Assembly: GCA_011525745.1 (NCBI GenBank)
Contig: WYBU01000134.1
Location: 1-36,791 of the forward strand
Length of the DNA: 36,791 nucleotides
Origin: Planctomycetaceae bacterium
GTDB taxonomy: Bacteria; Planctomycetota; Phycisphaerae; UBA1845; UTPLA1
Reading direction: 5' to 3'
How positions within the stretch are numbered: position 1 is the first letter of the stretch; the number at the start of each line of letters is the position of its first letter. Shown piece by piece: positions 16,360 to 23,451 of this stretch. The position numbers were made by a program, and so were the translations under genes. A model generated the notes under the pieces. That model did not search any database and was not told the DNA's origin. It worked only from the letters and a program-made list of their open reading frames with translations.

Positions 16360-16518
16360 ATGTCCCCCGGGGATCAACTGATTACCATCCTGGTCAATTC
16401 CATCGGCACGCTGCTGACCAGCCTGCTGACGAATTTCATCAACGCCGTTTTCGTCAACTTCGTCAACCCGATCTTCGGCTCACTGCTTGAAGCGCTCGGG
16501 CTTGGCACGGGCGGATGA
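16360..16518 (+). CDS. Small hydrophobic protein, 52 residues, unknown function
   Basis: MSPGDQLITILVNSIGTLLT followed by SLLTNFINAVFVNFVNPIFG and a Gly-rich end. Nearly the whole chain is hydrophobic or amphipathic with regularly placed Asn, so it should insert in or lie on the membrane. The start is supported by AAGGAG (16345-16350), nine bases before the ATG. It stands alone between tRNA-Tyr and the PEP-CTERM gene. I do not recognise the family. A membrane-active peptide or the toxin of a type I system is possible, but no antisense RNA was identified. Confidence 0.55.
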   Translation: MSPGDQLITILVNSIGTLLTSLLTNFINAVFVNFVNPIFGSLLEALGLGTGG

Positions 16519-16999
16519 CGCGGCTTGCCTCGCCGGCCGGTCCGCGGCTGCGTCGAGGCGAAGCCAACGTCGGCGCCCATCGACAGCCGGCAACCCGCGA
16601 CACGGCGCAGCCGATTGCCTTGTATCAGCGGCCACGGTTCATCTCGCGTGGATCGTGCCACCGTCCGCGATCGCGCACCGGTTGATGGTGAAGCCGAGCG
16701 ATTGTCCGCGCGAAAGCGGCACGATCGCTCCATGCGCGGCGGCGTTGTCCCGCGCTGCATGCGTGCATGAAATGCCCGATTCGATTAAAATAATTCCGGC
16801 CGAGTCGATCGCTCGTCGCGAAAATCGCTCGCCGCTCCCTTCACGCTCCCGCCCTGGTCGCGTTGGGGGTCGCGATTCGGTTCAGTGTTCTCGAACATGC
16901 TCCAAGACTTATCCCCGCGCGACAAACCGCGACCTTTGCGGACACGGCGGTGCGCTTTGATATGTGCCTTCAAGAGATGCCGCGGCGGCGCCTTTTTTC
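16519..16999. other. Gene-free stretch
   Basis: About 480 bp with no supported gene, tRNA or repeat family. It has a slightly AT-richer patch at about 16785-16800. The GC-rich run ending in six T (about 16981-16998) looks only weakly like a terminator. Confidence 0.5.
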
Positions 17000-17028
17000 T
17001 TGACTCGGCGCGGCGCCGGAATTATGCT
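17000..17028 (+). promoter_or_regulatory. Sigma70-type promoter of the PEP-CTERM gene
   Basis: TTGACT (17000-17005), a 17-bp spacer and TATGCT (17023-17028). The predicted leader is about 155 nt before the ATG at 17191. Confidence 0.6.
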
Positions 17029-17190
17029 GAGCGCGTTCGCTTTCGGGCGGGAGAATGTCGCTGAGTGCATGCCTTCGCGTGTGCACTTTCTCGTGGCGAG
17101 ACGCGCGATCACATCTCATTCGGCGGATTTCTCCGCTCGCGGTTTGCGCTTGTCCGGCGCCCATCTCATTTTCAGGAAAGGAGCCACATC

Positions 17191-18210
17191 ATGGCGATCT
17201 CCGACCGCGCCCGTTTCGGTGTTGTAGTCTTGTTGGCCGCGTTCCTGACCGGCTACGCGGCCGTCACTGCCGTGGGGCAGACGTACGGCACGTTCCTTCC
17301 GCCCGCCGGCCCCAACACCATCGTCCACACCTACGGCAACGTCAGCGGCGCCAATCCGCCCGCGCCGGTGCAGGTCTTCGGCCCCAACGGTCATCCCATT
17401 CGCGATGCGGCCAAGAGCATCGACGCCGGCGTACTGCGATTCGATTACGACACGTACACGCGCAATCCAAACGGAAACACCGCCGCCGGCGCCGCGCTGG
17501 CGGGCGGCTTCTATATGGACAACGCCGTGCGCGTCAAGACCGGCTTCACTCTGGCGTTCGTGCAGACGGTGACCGCGACAATCACCGGCCAGAATTTCTG
17601 GAACCTGCCCGCCATGAATGCGGGGCGATTCCCCGATGCGCCCGCGAACAATCCGACCTATCCGATTCAGACGCTGCCGGTTGCCCCGCCCAATCCGCCG
17701 GGGGCGCCGTTCCTCGCATTTCAGGACGGGCCGTCGCGGGGTTTCGCAGGCGGAAATCAAAGCTGGCTCGCGGAGCTGGCGCTGGCGTGCATCTCAACAA
17801 CCCCCGGCGCCGACGGCTTTCGCAATGTGCGCGTCATCGGCTCGTTCACGTGGGGATTCGATTTCATCAATCTCCCCGCCGCCAATCCCGGAATCGCCAA
17901 CGTGCAGGCGGCGATGCCCGGGGCCTTCGGCAACGCGTCCGCCGGCTTCATCCAGACGCTCAACGGCTTCTACGACGGTATGGGCGGGGGCAATCCAAAC
18001 GCCAATCCCCCCGTCCCGCCCGTTGCCAGCAACCGATTTCGCTTCGCCAACAACTCCAACTGTTTCGCACCGATCCCCGAGCCGGCCAGCCTTTCGCTGG
18101 CGCTGGCCGGGCTGCTGCTGATGCGTCGGCGCACGACTCCGAAACAGAAGCCGCGCACTGGAGACTGGCGGGAACTACAACGGCCTGTCGAACGCACTCC
18201 CGCCGTATGA
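17191..18210 (+). CDS. Secreted PEP-CTERM protein of unknown function
   Basis: A 339-residue protein with a signal peptide (1-30, VLLAAFLTGYAAVTAVGQ). Its body is rich in Asn, Gly and Pro with no catalytic motif. At about 294-313 it has IPEPASLSLALAGLLLM followed by three Arg: the PEP-CTERM sorting signal, a Pro-Glu-Pro, a membrane helix and a basic cluster recognised by an exosortase/archaeosortase-type enzyme. About 26 residues follow the Arg cluster, which is unusual since such proteins normally end there; a lost stop or frameshift is possible. ATG 17191 is supported by AAAGGAG at 17177-17183. No exosortase gene is in the window. Confidence 0.85.
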   Translation: MAISDRARFGVVVLLAAFLTGYAAVTAVGQTYGTFLPPAGPNTIVHTYGNVSGANPPAPVQVFGPNGHPIRDAAKSIDAGVLRFDYDTYTRNPNGNTAAGAALAGGFYMDNAVRVKTGFTLAFVQTVTATITGQNFWNLPAMNAGRFPDAPANNPTYPIQTLPVAPPNPPGAPFLAFQDGPSRGFAGGNQSWLAELALACISTTPGADGFRNVRVIGSFTWGFDFINLPAANPGIANVQAAMPGAFGNASAGFIQTLNGFYDGMGGGNPNANPPVPPVASNRFRFANNSNCFAPIPEPASLSLALAGLLLMRRRTTPKQKPRTGDWRELQRPVERTPAV

Positions 18211-18285
18211 GCCTGACTTCCGCCGGTCGAAGCCGTGACGCCGGACTTGTCGACAGCGATGCGCGAGCACAAGGCGGCGCTGCAA

Positions 18286-18534
18286 TCAGCGCTTGCAGCG
18301 GGACCGCCCGGGGCGGCCGTTGGCGAGCGTATCCACGGCGGAAATGTGCAGGAAGGGAACGTAGTTCCGTCGGTCGGAATCCGGGTGTGCGATGAACACT
18401 TCCGACTTGAGCAGCGCGACCGTACGCGGGTTGCGGACAACATACGACTCGCCCGCGGTCGTGAGAACCCCAATCGGCACGAACGGTGCACGGTCCAGCA
18501 ACTCGATGATTGTGTCTCCGGCGCCCATGCCCAT
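18286..18534 (-). CDS. Small conserved protein of unknown function
   Basis: An 82-residue cytosolic protein. The pattern ELLDRAPFVPIGVLTTAGES, then YVVRNPRTVALLKSEVFIA and ISAVDTL, fits a family of short proteins I associate with planctomycetes, of the form ELLxRxPFxPfxxxxxxGxxYxVxxPxxVA. No function is known to me. Two Met codons (positions 1 and 3) are possible starts; neither has a Shine-Dalgarno. The frame continues upstream to a stop with APTGYD, so the ORF could also be the end of an older gene. It overlaps no other supported gene. Confidence 0.6.
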   Translation of the reverse strand: MGMGAGDTIIELLDRAPFVPIGVLTTAGESYVVRNPRTVALLKSEVFIAHPDSDRRNYVPFLHISAVDTLANGRPGRSRCKR

Positions 18535-18833
18535 GTCGTAGCCCGTTGGCGCGCCGAGCAGCCAGGCAAGCGTTCACGCCCCGCGTCATGCGCTCTCCAG
18601 CAACGCGGCCTGCGGCGGTGTGCGTCCGATGAAGGCGCAAACGCTCGGCCGGCACGCCGGGCGCGGCATCCGGCGCGGAACGTCTTACCGGATTTCTTAC
18701 GCGGATTTCCGCCGCAACCAACCGCACGACGTCGCAGACTGACGCATCGATAATGCCGACAGCAACAGTCCGCAACCCAGGAATTCGTCGGGAAATACCG
18801 CAACCGGACGTGACCTGTCGCAAACTGTCGCAC
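18535..18833. other. Gene-free stretch before tRNA-Lys
   Basis: About 300 bp with no supported gene. It would hold the promoter of the small minus-strand gene and any processing sites of tRNA-Lys. Confidence 0.45.
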
Positions 18834-18906
18834 TGAGGGCGGAGGGACTCGAACCCTCGACAAACGGCTTAAAAGGCCGCTGCTCTACCAACTGAGCTAC
18901 GCCCTC
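18834..18906 (-). tRNA. tRNA-Lys (TTT)
   Basis: A 73-nt tRNA. Acceptor GAGGGCG pairs with CGCCCTC, discriminator A. The D-arm is AGCTCAGTTGGTAGAGC. The anticodon stem-loop is GCGGC-CTTTTAA-GCCGT, anticodon TTT. The T-arm is GAGGG-TTCGAGT-CCCTC. CCA is not encoded. Confidence 0.97.
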
Positions 18907-18990
18907 GACGGACAGGATAGGCCGAGCCGGCGGCATTGGCCAGCGCATCGCGCGTTGATGTGCGCGGCGGTAAGCTCGTCATGAGCGGAA

Positions 18991-19102
18991 ACGAGACGCG
19001 CACGCCGGTCGGCGTGGACGGCTCGTTGCCGGCGCGCGCATTGCACGCTGGAACACACGACGCGCGATGATCGCCCAACGCTTACTTACGTGCGCGTCTC
19101 GT
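18991..19102. repeat. Inverted-terminal-repeat element, copy C (112 bp)
   Basis: Left end ACGAGACGCGCACG (18991-19004), right end CTTACTTACGTGCGCGTCTC up to 19102. The core differs from copies A and B. It lies four bases before the 126-bp repeat. Confidence 0.7.
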
Positions 19103-19106
19103 TAAG

Positions 19107-19232
19107 GCATCGCGCGGAAAAAAGGTGAACGAATTGCAGAGGGGTGGTACGGGCGTCCCGCCCGTCCGGAACGGGCAAGATGCCCGTACCACCCAGGACA
19201 ATCGTTCAGGTTATTTGTGCGCGACTCCTAAG
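19107..19232 (-). repeat. 126-bp dispersed repeat, inverted copy
   Basis: Reverse complement of 8065-8190 with only a few differences. It contains the perfect 13-bp foldback GGGTGGTACGGGC / GCCCGTACCACCC. Confidence 0.9.
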
Positions 19233-19247
19233 GCACGACGTCGCGTT

Positions 19248-19294
19248 CACAGCCGAGGGCGGCTGTGCCCCATCCAAAGTCGGGGGCGGCTGTG
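19248..19294. repeat. CACAGCCG hairpin copies
   Basis: One full palindrome (CACAGCCGAGGGCGGCTGTG, 19248-19267) and a right half (19285-19294) of the family that forms the 1-161 array. They lie downstream of the exoD-like gene, about 100 bp past its stop. Confidence 0.8.
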
Positions 19295-19391
19295 TTTCGT
19301 GCGCTCGGTCGGGCGTCGACGAAAGGGTATCCGCGGCGCTGGCGATTGCGGCTCGGACTTGCACTCGCGGCAAGCTCGCACCACGCGTTGC

Positions 19392-20447
19392 TCAGCCCAG
19401 CCAGCCGCCGGCGCGAGCGAAAACCTCGACGAGAAGCTGCGCAAACCACTTGTAGAAGCTGATACCCAGCACGATGAAAGTGGCCGTGACCAGGTGCGCC
19501 AGCAGAATCAACAGCCCGTCGTCCTCCAGCAGCCCCACCGAGTAGAACAGGATCGGGATCACAAACACCCAGTTCGAGCCGGGGATCGGAAACGGCAGCG
19601 CCAGGCCGATGCCCTGAAGCAGAATCCCCACGCCCAGCAGCGGCCAGAACGGCCCGCGCGACAGCATGGTCCAGCGCGGCTTGATGAACTTCTCGAGCCA
19701 ACTCGTCCAGCGCACCAGGTTGGCGTTGATCCAACTCAGCGTCGTCATCGCCACAGCGTGTTCGCGGATGCGCCGCGGCACCCACGGCTGGTTCAGACCG
19801 ACCAGCATCTGCGCGCCGAGAAAGGCGATGACCAGGCCGAAGATCATCGAGATATAAGGCATGCAGGCCAGCAGGCCGATCAGCGCCACGAGGAACCCGA
19901 AGCCGGCGTGCCGCGTGCGGCCGATGATCTCGCCGATCGTGATGTTCGATCGCACGCGAACGCGACGGCGCCGGCGCGCTCGATGCAGCTTTTCGCGCAG
20001 GCGGCGCTTGCCGCGGCGGCTCGTCGGCGACGGGGTTTCGTCGGCCTCGGCCGTCGCCTCAACGGGCGATTCGACCGGTTGCGTAGTCGCCGCTTCCCCC
20101 GTCGCTTCGCTCAGACCTGTTTCGACGGCGGCGCCGCCGCCCGTTTCGATCGGCTGCGATTCAGCCACCAGTTCGCTGAGGATCGTCGACAGGCGCAAAC
20201 GTCGCGGCGGCGGCTTGCTGTGATGCAAGAGTCGCCTCCGTTTTGTCCCGGAGTTCGCGGACGACGTTGCAGTCGGGGAGTCGGCCGGCCGGTTCAGCGG
20301 CTGCTGCGACCGCGAGGCGAAGGCGGACGGATCGACGGCGCCCTGGGGCGCGGCCAGCAGGGGTCCAGGGGCCGAGCGAGGCAGCTTCGGGCGGGACGGT
20401 TCCGACGGATCAGACGGGCGCGATTTGGGCTTCCGCCGTTTCTTCAT
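19392..20447 (-). CDS. ExoD-family membrane protein with long disordered N-terminus
   Basis: A 351-residue protein. Residues 1-165 are low-complexity, rich in Pro, Ser, Glu and Arg, with a very basic end (REKLHRARRRRRVRVR). Residues 165-335 form an ExoD domain: ITIGEIIGRTRHAGFGF, a helix pair with PYISMIFGLVIAFLGAQ, PWVPRRIR, FPIPGSNW and YSVGLLEDDGLLIL. ExoD was described for exopolysaccharide production in rhizobia, but its biochemical role is not settled. The basic tail should lie in the cytosol. A TAAACT ends eight bases before the ATG, so the mRNA may be leaderless. It is divergent from the OPT transporter with 143 bp between. Confidence 0.85.
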   Translation of the reverse strand: MKKRRKPKSRPSDPSEPSRPKLPRSAPGPLLAAPQGAVDPSAFASRSQQPLNRPADSPTATSSANSGTKRRRLLHHSKPPPRRLRLSTILSELVAESQPIETGGGAAVETGLSEATGEAATTQPVESPVEATAEADETPSPTSRRGKRRLREKLHRARRRRRVRVRSNITIGEIIGRTRHAGFGFLVALIGLLACMPYISMIFGLVIAFLGAQMLVGLNQPWVPRRIREHAVAMTTLSWINANLVRWTSWLEKFIKPRWTMLSRGPFWPLLGVGILLQGIGLALPFPIPGSNWVFVIPILFYSVGLLEDDGLLILLAHLVTATFIVLGISFYKWFAQLLVEVFARAGGWLG

Positions 20448-20590
20448 TCGCGGAGAGTTTAGCCGCGTCGCGGAAAAGTCGCGACCGTTGATTCACGTCG
20501 CGGAACTTCGTACGCTGCACGGGGCAACGGGGCGGCCGCGCGAACCAATGGCGGCGTCCCGCGAGATCCCCGCACAAAAGGACCCCCTGC

Positions 20591-22564
20591 ATGTCCCACC
20601 ACGGAGCCGGTCCGACCTCCGCGGACCGATCGCCCGCACACGGCGCCTCCGATTCATCCGATCGCCCCGCCCCCCCGCCGCCGCCCGGCCCGAATGCAAC
20701 GGCCCGCGAGAAAGAGACCTACTGGTATCGCCACGTCTATCAAGGCGACCGGATGCCGCAGCTCACGCTGCGCGCCGTGCTCATGGGCGGCGTGCTGGGC
20801 ACGCTGATGTCGATCTCGAATCTCTACACGACGCTGGAGGTCGGCTGGGCCTTCGGCATCGCCATCACCGCATGTGTGCTGTCGTTCACTATCTGGAACG
20901 GCCTGCGCATCATCACGCGCCATCGGCTCACGCCGATGTCGATCCTCGAAAACAACTGCATGCAATCGACGGCGTCGGCGGCGGGTTACTCGACCGGAAC
21001 CACGCTGGGCACGGCGTTCGGCGCCCTGCTGCTCATCAACGGCGAGCACGTGCCGTGGTACGCGCTGCTGCCGTTCATATTCTTCACCGCCGCGATGGGC
21101 ACGTTCATCGCCATCCCGATGAAGCGGCAGATGATCAACATCGAGCAGCTTCCGTTCCCCAGCGGCATGGCGGCGGCCGAGACTTTGCGCAGCCTGTACA
21201 GCAAAGGCGCCGAAGCGCTGCACAAGGCCTATGCGCTGCTGATCGCGCTGGGCGCGGGGCTGATCATCGGGTTGCTGAAGTTCTCGGAAGGGCTGCTGGG
21301 CTGGCTGGACCGGTTTCATCAGATGTTCTTCCGGCTGCCGGACCTGATCCCGTTCTCGAGCCGGCTGGCGAACATTCCGCGCGGCACGATGGAGGGCTTC
21401 GGTTTCGAGCCCAGCGGGCTGCTGATCGGGGCCGGAATGCTGGTGGGGCTGCGCGTGTCGCTGTCGATGCTGCTCGGCTCGGTGCTGCTGTATTTCGTGT
21501 TCGCGCCGTGGCTGCTTGGGATAAACGAAGCGTTCGGGAGCGTGCCGACGTTTCGGGTCGATCCCGTCACGGGCGACTTCTCGCCGCGGCGCTGGGCGCT
21601 GTGGGGCGGCACGGCGCTGATGGTCTTTGCGAGCCTGACGTCGCTGGTGATGGACTGGCGGACGTTCGCCCGCGCGTTCAGCGTGCTGAGGCGGACGAAG
21701 GACCGCGAGGCCGACGAGCTATCCGCGATCGAAGTGCCGCATTCGTGGCTCATCGGCGGGCTGATTCCGCTGGCGATCGGCACCGTGCTCGTGCAGTACT
21801 ACGCTTTCGGCATTTCGATTCTGCTGGGCAGCATCGCGGTGCTGATGTCGTTCGTCATCGCGCTGGTCTGCTGCCGGGCGACGGGCGAGACCGACACGAC
21901 GCCCATCGGCCCGATGGGCAAAGTGACGCAGCTCATGTACGCCGTGCTGGCCCGCGGCGACAGGACGGTGAACCTGATGTCGGCCGGGGCGACCGGCGGA
22001 GCGGGGATGCCGGCGGCCGATCTGCTGACCGATCTGAAGTCGGGCTATCTGCTGGGGGCCAATCCCCGGAAACAGTTCATCGCGCAGTTCATCGGCGTGT
22101 TCTTCGGCACGGCGGCGGTCGTGCCGGCGTGGTATCTGATGGTGCCCGACAAGGCGGCGCTGGAGCGCTTCAAGCTGCCGGCGACGCAGATGTGGAAGGC
22201 GTTCGCCGAAGCGCTGACGCAGGGCTGGGACTCGATTCCGGTCACCGCGCAATACGCGATTTACATCGGCGCGGGGCTGGGTGTGGCGCTTCAGGTGCTG
22301 ACCAAGCTGCTGCCGAAGGCGGCGCCGTACCTGCCGTCGGCAATGGGCCTGGGGCTGTCGTGGGCGCTGCCGTTTCAGAATTCGTTGTCGTTTGCGATCG
22401 GCGCCGTGATCGCCTGGAGTTGGTGCCGATTCGCGAAGCGCTCGGGCGAGAAACTCAGCGTGCCGATCGCGGCCGGTCTGATTGCGGGGGAGTCGATGAT
22501 GATGGCGATGCTGGCGATTATCGCCGCGCTGCCGGCGGCGTTGAAGACGATCATGGGGCCATAG
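20591..22564 (+). CDS. OPT-family oligopeptide (or metal-chelate) transporter
   Basis: A 657-residue polytopic membrane protein with a Pro-rich cytosolic N-terminus (about 1-50) and around 14-16 helices. Family markers include LTLRAVLMGGVLGTLMSISN, SILENNCMQSTASAAGYSTG, NIEQLPFPSGMAAAETLRSL and GATGGAGMPAADLLTDLKSG. OPT proteins import small peptides or metal chelates driven by protons; the substrate cannot be read from the sequence. ATG 20591 has AAGGA eight bases upstream. A peptide-transporter-like MFS gene lies 2.4 kb away, so peptide uptake may be a local theme. Confidence 0.9.
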   Translation: MSHHGAGPTSADRSPAHGASDSSDRPAPPPPPGPNATAREKETYWYRHVYQGDRMPQLTLRAVLMGGVLGTLMSISNLYTTLEVGWAFGIAITACVLSFTIWNGLRIITRHRLTPMSILENNCMQSTASAAGYSTGTTLGTAFGALLLINGEHVPWYALLPFIFFTAAMGTFIAIPMKRQMINIEQLPFPSGMAAAETLRSLYSKGAEALHKAYALLIALGAGLIIGLLKFSEGLLGWLDRFHQMFFRLPDLIPFSSRLANIPRGTMEGFGFEPSGLLIGAGMLVGLRVSLSMLLGSVLLYFVFAPWLLGINEAFGSVPTFRVDPVTGDFSPRRWALWGGTALMVFASLTSLVMDWRTFARAFSVLRRTKDREADELSAIEVPHSWLIGGLIPLAIGTVLVQYYAFGISILLGSIAVLMSFVIALVCCRATGETDTTPIGPMGKVTQLMYAVLARGDRTVNLMSAGATGGAGMPAADLLTDLKSGYLLGANPRKQFIAQFIGVFFGTAAVVPAWYLMVPDKAALERFKLPATQMWKAFAEALTQGWDSIPVTAQYAIYIGAGLGVALQVLTKLLPKAAPYLPSAMGLGLSWALPFQNSLSFAIGAVIAWSWCRFAKRSGEKLSVPIAAGLIAGESMMMAMLAIIAALPAALKTIMGP

Positions 22565-22826
22565 AGCGGAGAAAACGTCGAAACAGGGAACAGGGAACAA
22601 CAAAAGAAAGTGATACAGCGACGGAGCGACGTTGGGAATGATCGTCGTGCGTGCTTACGCGTTTGATTTCGCCGGATGGGGAGGCCGCCGGTAGCCACGG
22701 GTGCAGTTCGCCGCGGGCGAAAGAAGCGCGTCGTTGCCGTTATTCACTATGTCAATCCCCCGCGAAGGGGAAACGGAGCTTCTCAAGCGTCAATCGCGTG
22801 TTTTATGCGATTCGCCGGCGCCGCGA
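22565..22826. other. Gene-free stretch after the OPT gene
   Basis: Begins with an A-rich, purine-rich run (about 22568-22612) containing the directly repeated word ACAGGGA. There is no clear terminator between the converging OPT and nucleotidyltransferase genes, and no supported gene. Confidence 0.45.
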
Positions 22827-23303
22827 TCAGGAGCGCGGCTTCGGAGAGGGGCGCCGCTCAGCGACGGTCAATGCATCGACATCAGCGAGATCCTTGGGCC
22901 TGCCGGCCGCCTTCTTATTGAGAATCAGGTGTTCGAGCGAAAGGAACGCAACGGGCACACCATCAAGAGTTGCGCCGACGCGCTCGCGCCATGCCTCCTC
23001 AAACCCGAGACTCGTAAGCGACGTAACCAGGTCGATTCGACCAGGGGGGCGACCAAGCTGTATGATGACATCCGGCTGTTCGAAGTCGTGACGGTTCAAT
23101 CCTGTGGACGCAAAGCCGAATCGCCGAATGACCGTTTCGACTTTCACGGCGTTCTCCGGCGACGCTTCGAGAAATATGTCGACGTCGCCGGTGTTGCGTA
23201 CATGGCCGTGAAATCCCACGGCAAACCCGCCGGCGATCAGGTACTTAACTTTCTCCGAGTTTAATAATTCGATAAACTCTCTCAAATCTTTGTGAAGCTT
23301 CAT
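22827..23303 (-). CDS. DUF6036-type nucleotidyltransferase
   Basis: A 158-residue protein of the minimal nucleotidyltransferase superfamily. The motif GGFAVGFHGHVRNTGDVDIF (25-44) has the Gly-Gly and the Asp40-x-Asp42 metal-binding pair. The C-terminal LNKKAAGRPKDLADVDAL is the usual family ending. Related proteins are part of toxin-antitoxin or abortive-infection modules, where they modify tRNA or a toxin, but the exact activity here is unknown. Its ATG lies inside the end of the 64-codon gene upstream (59-nt overlap, different frame), so translation is probably coupled. MKLHKDLREFIELLNSEKVK is the normal family N-terminus, which supports the overlap. Confidence 0.82.
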   Translation of the reverse strand: MKLHKDLREFIELLNSEKVKYLIAGGFAVGFHGHVRNTGDVDIFLEASPENAVKVETVIRRFGFASTGLNRHDFEQPDVIIQLGRPPGRIDLVTSLTSLGFEEAWRERVGATLDGVPVAFLSLEHLILNKKAAGRPKDLADVDALTVAERRPSPKPRS

Positions 23304-23439
23304 CGAGCGACTCCCGTTGTCGGGCGATGAGATCGAGCAGAAGGTCGAGCCGCTGCTGGGGCGTCAGGCTGCGGTAGTACTCGCGATCGGCCCGATCGGC
23401 TTCGTCGAACGAGTGGAACTTGCGGACGACTTTCTCCAT
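23245..23439 (-). CDS. Small partner of the nucleotidyltransferase
   Basis: A 64-residue, strongly charged, helical protein (EYYRSLTPQQRLDLLLDLIA, then SLDEASQRFERVYRIIKLGE). Small proteins of this pattern commonly precede DUF6036-type nucleotidyltransferases; I know no assigned function. It may be the regulator or antitoxin-like half of a two-gene module. A perfect TATAAT (23451-23446) ends six bases before its ATG, which predicts a leaderless mRNA; there is no Shine-Dalgarno. Confidence 0.78.
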   Translation of the reverse strand: MEKVVRKFHSFDEADRADREYYRSLTPQQRLDLLLDLIARQRESLDEASQRFERVYRIIKLGES

Positions 23440-23445
23440 GCCTGC

Positions 23446-23451
23446 ATTATA
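23446..23451 (-). promoter_or_regulatory. -10 box overlapping the stop codon of the MFS gene
   Basis: TATAAT on the minus strand. Its internal TAA (23449-23447) is the stop codon of the upstream transporter gene. The box ends six bases before the ATG of the 64-residue protein. Confidence 0.6.

Noticed and set aside
20425..22641. 738-codon open frame overlapping the OPT transporter in another plus frame
   Set aside because: The OPT frame has clear family motifs and a ribosome-binding site; the other frame gives Arg/Ala/Asp-rich sequence without structure.
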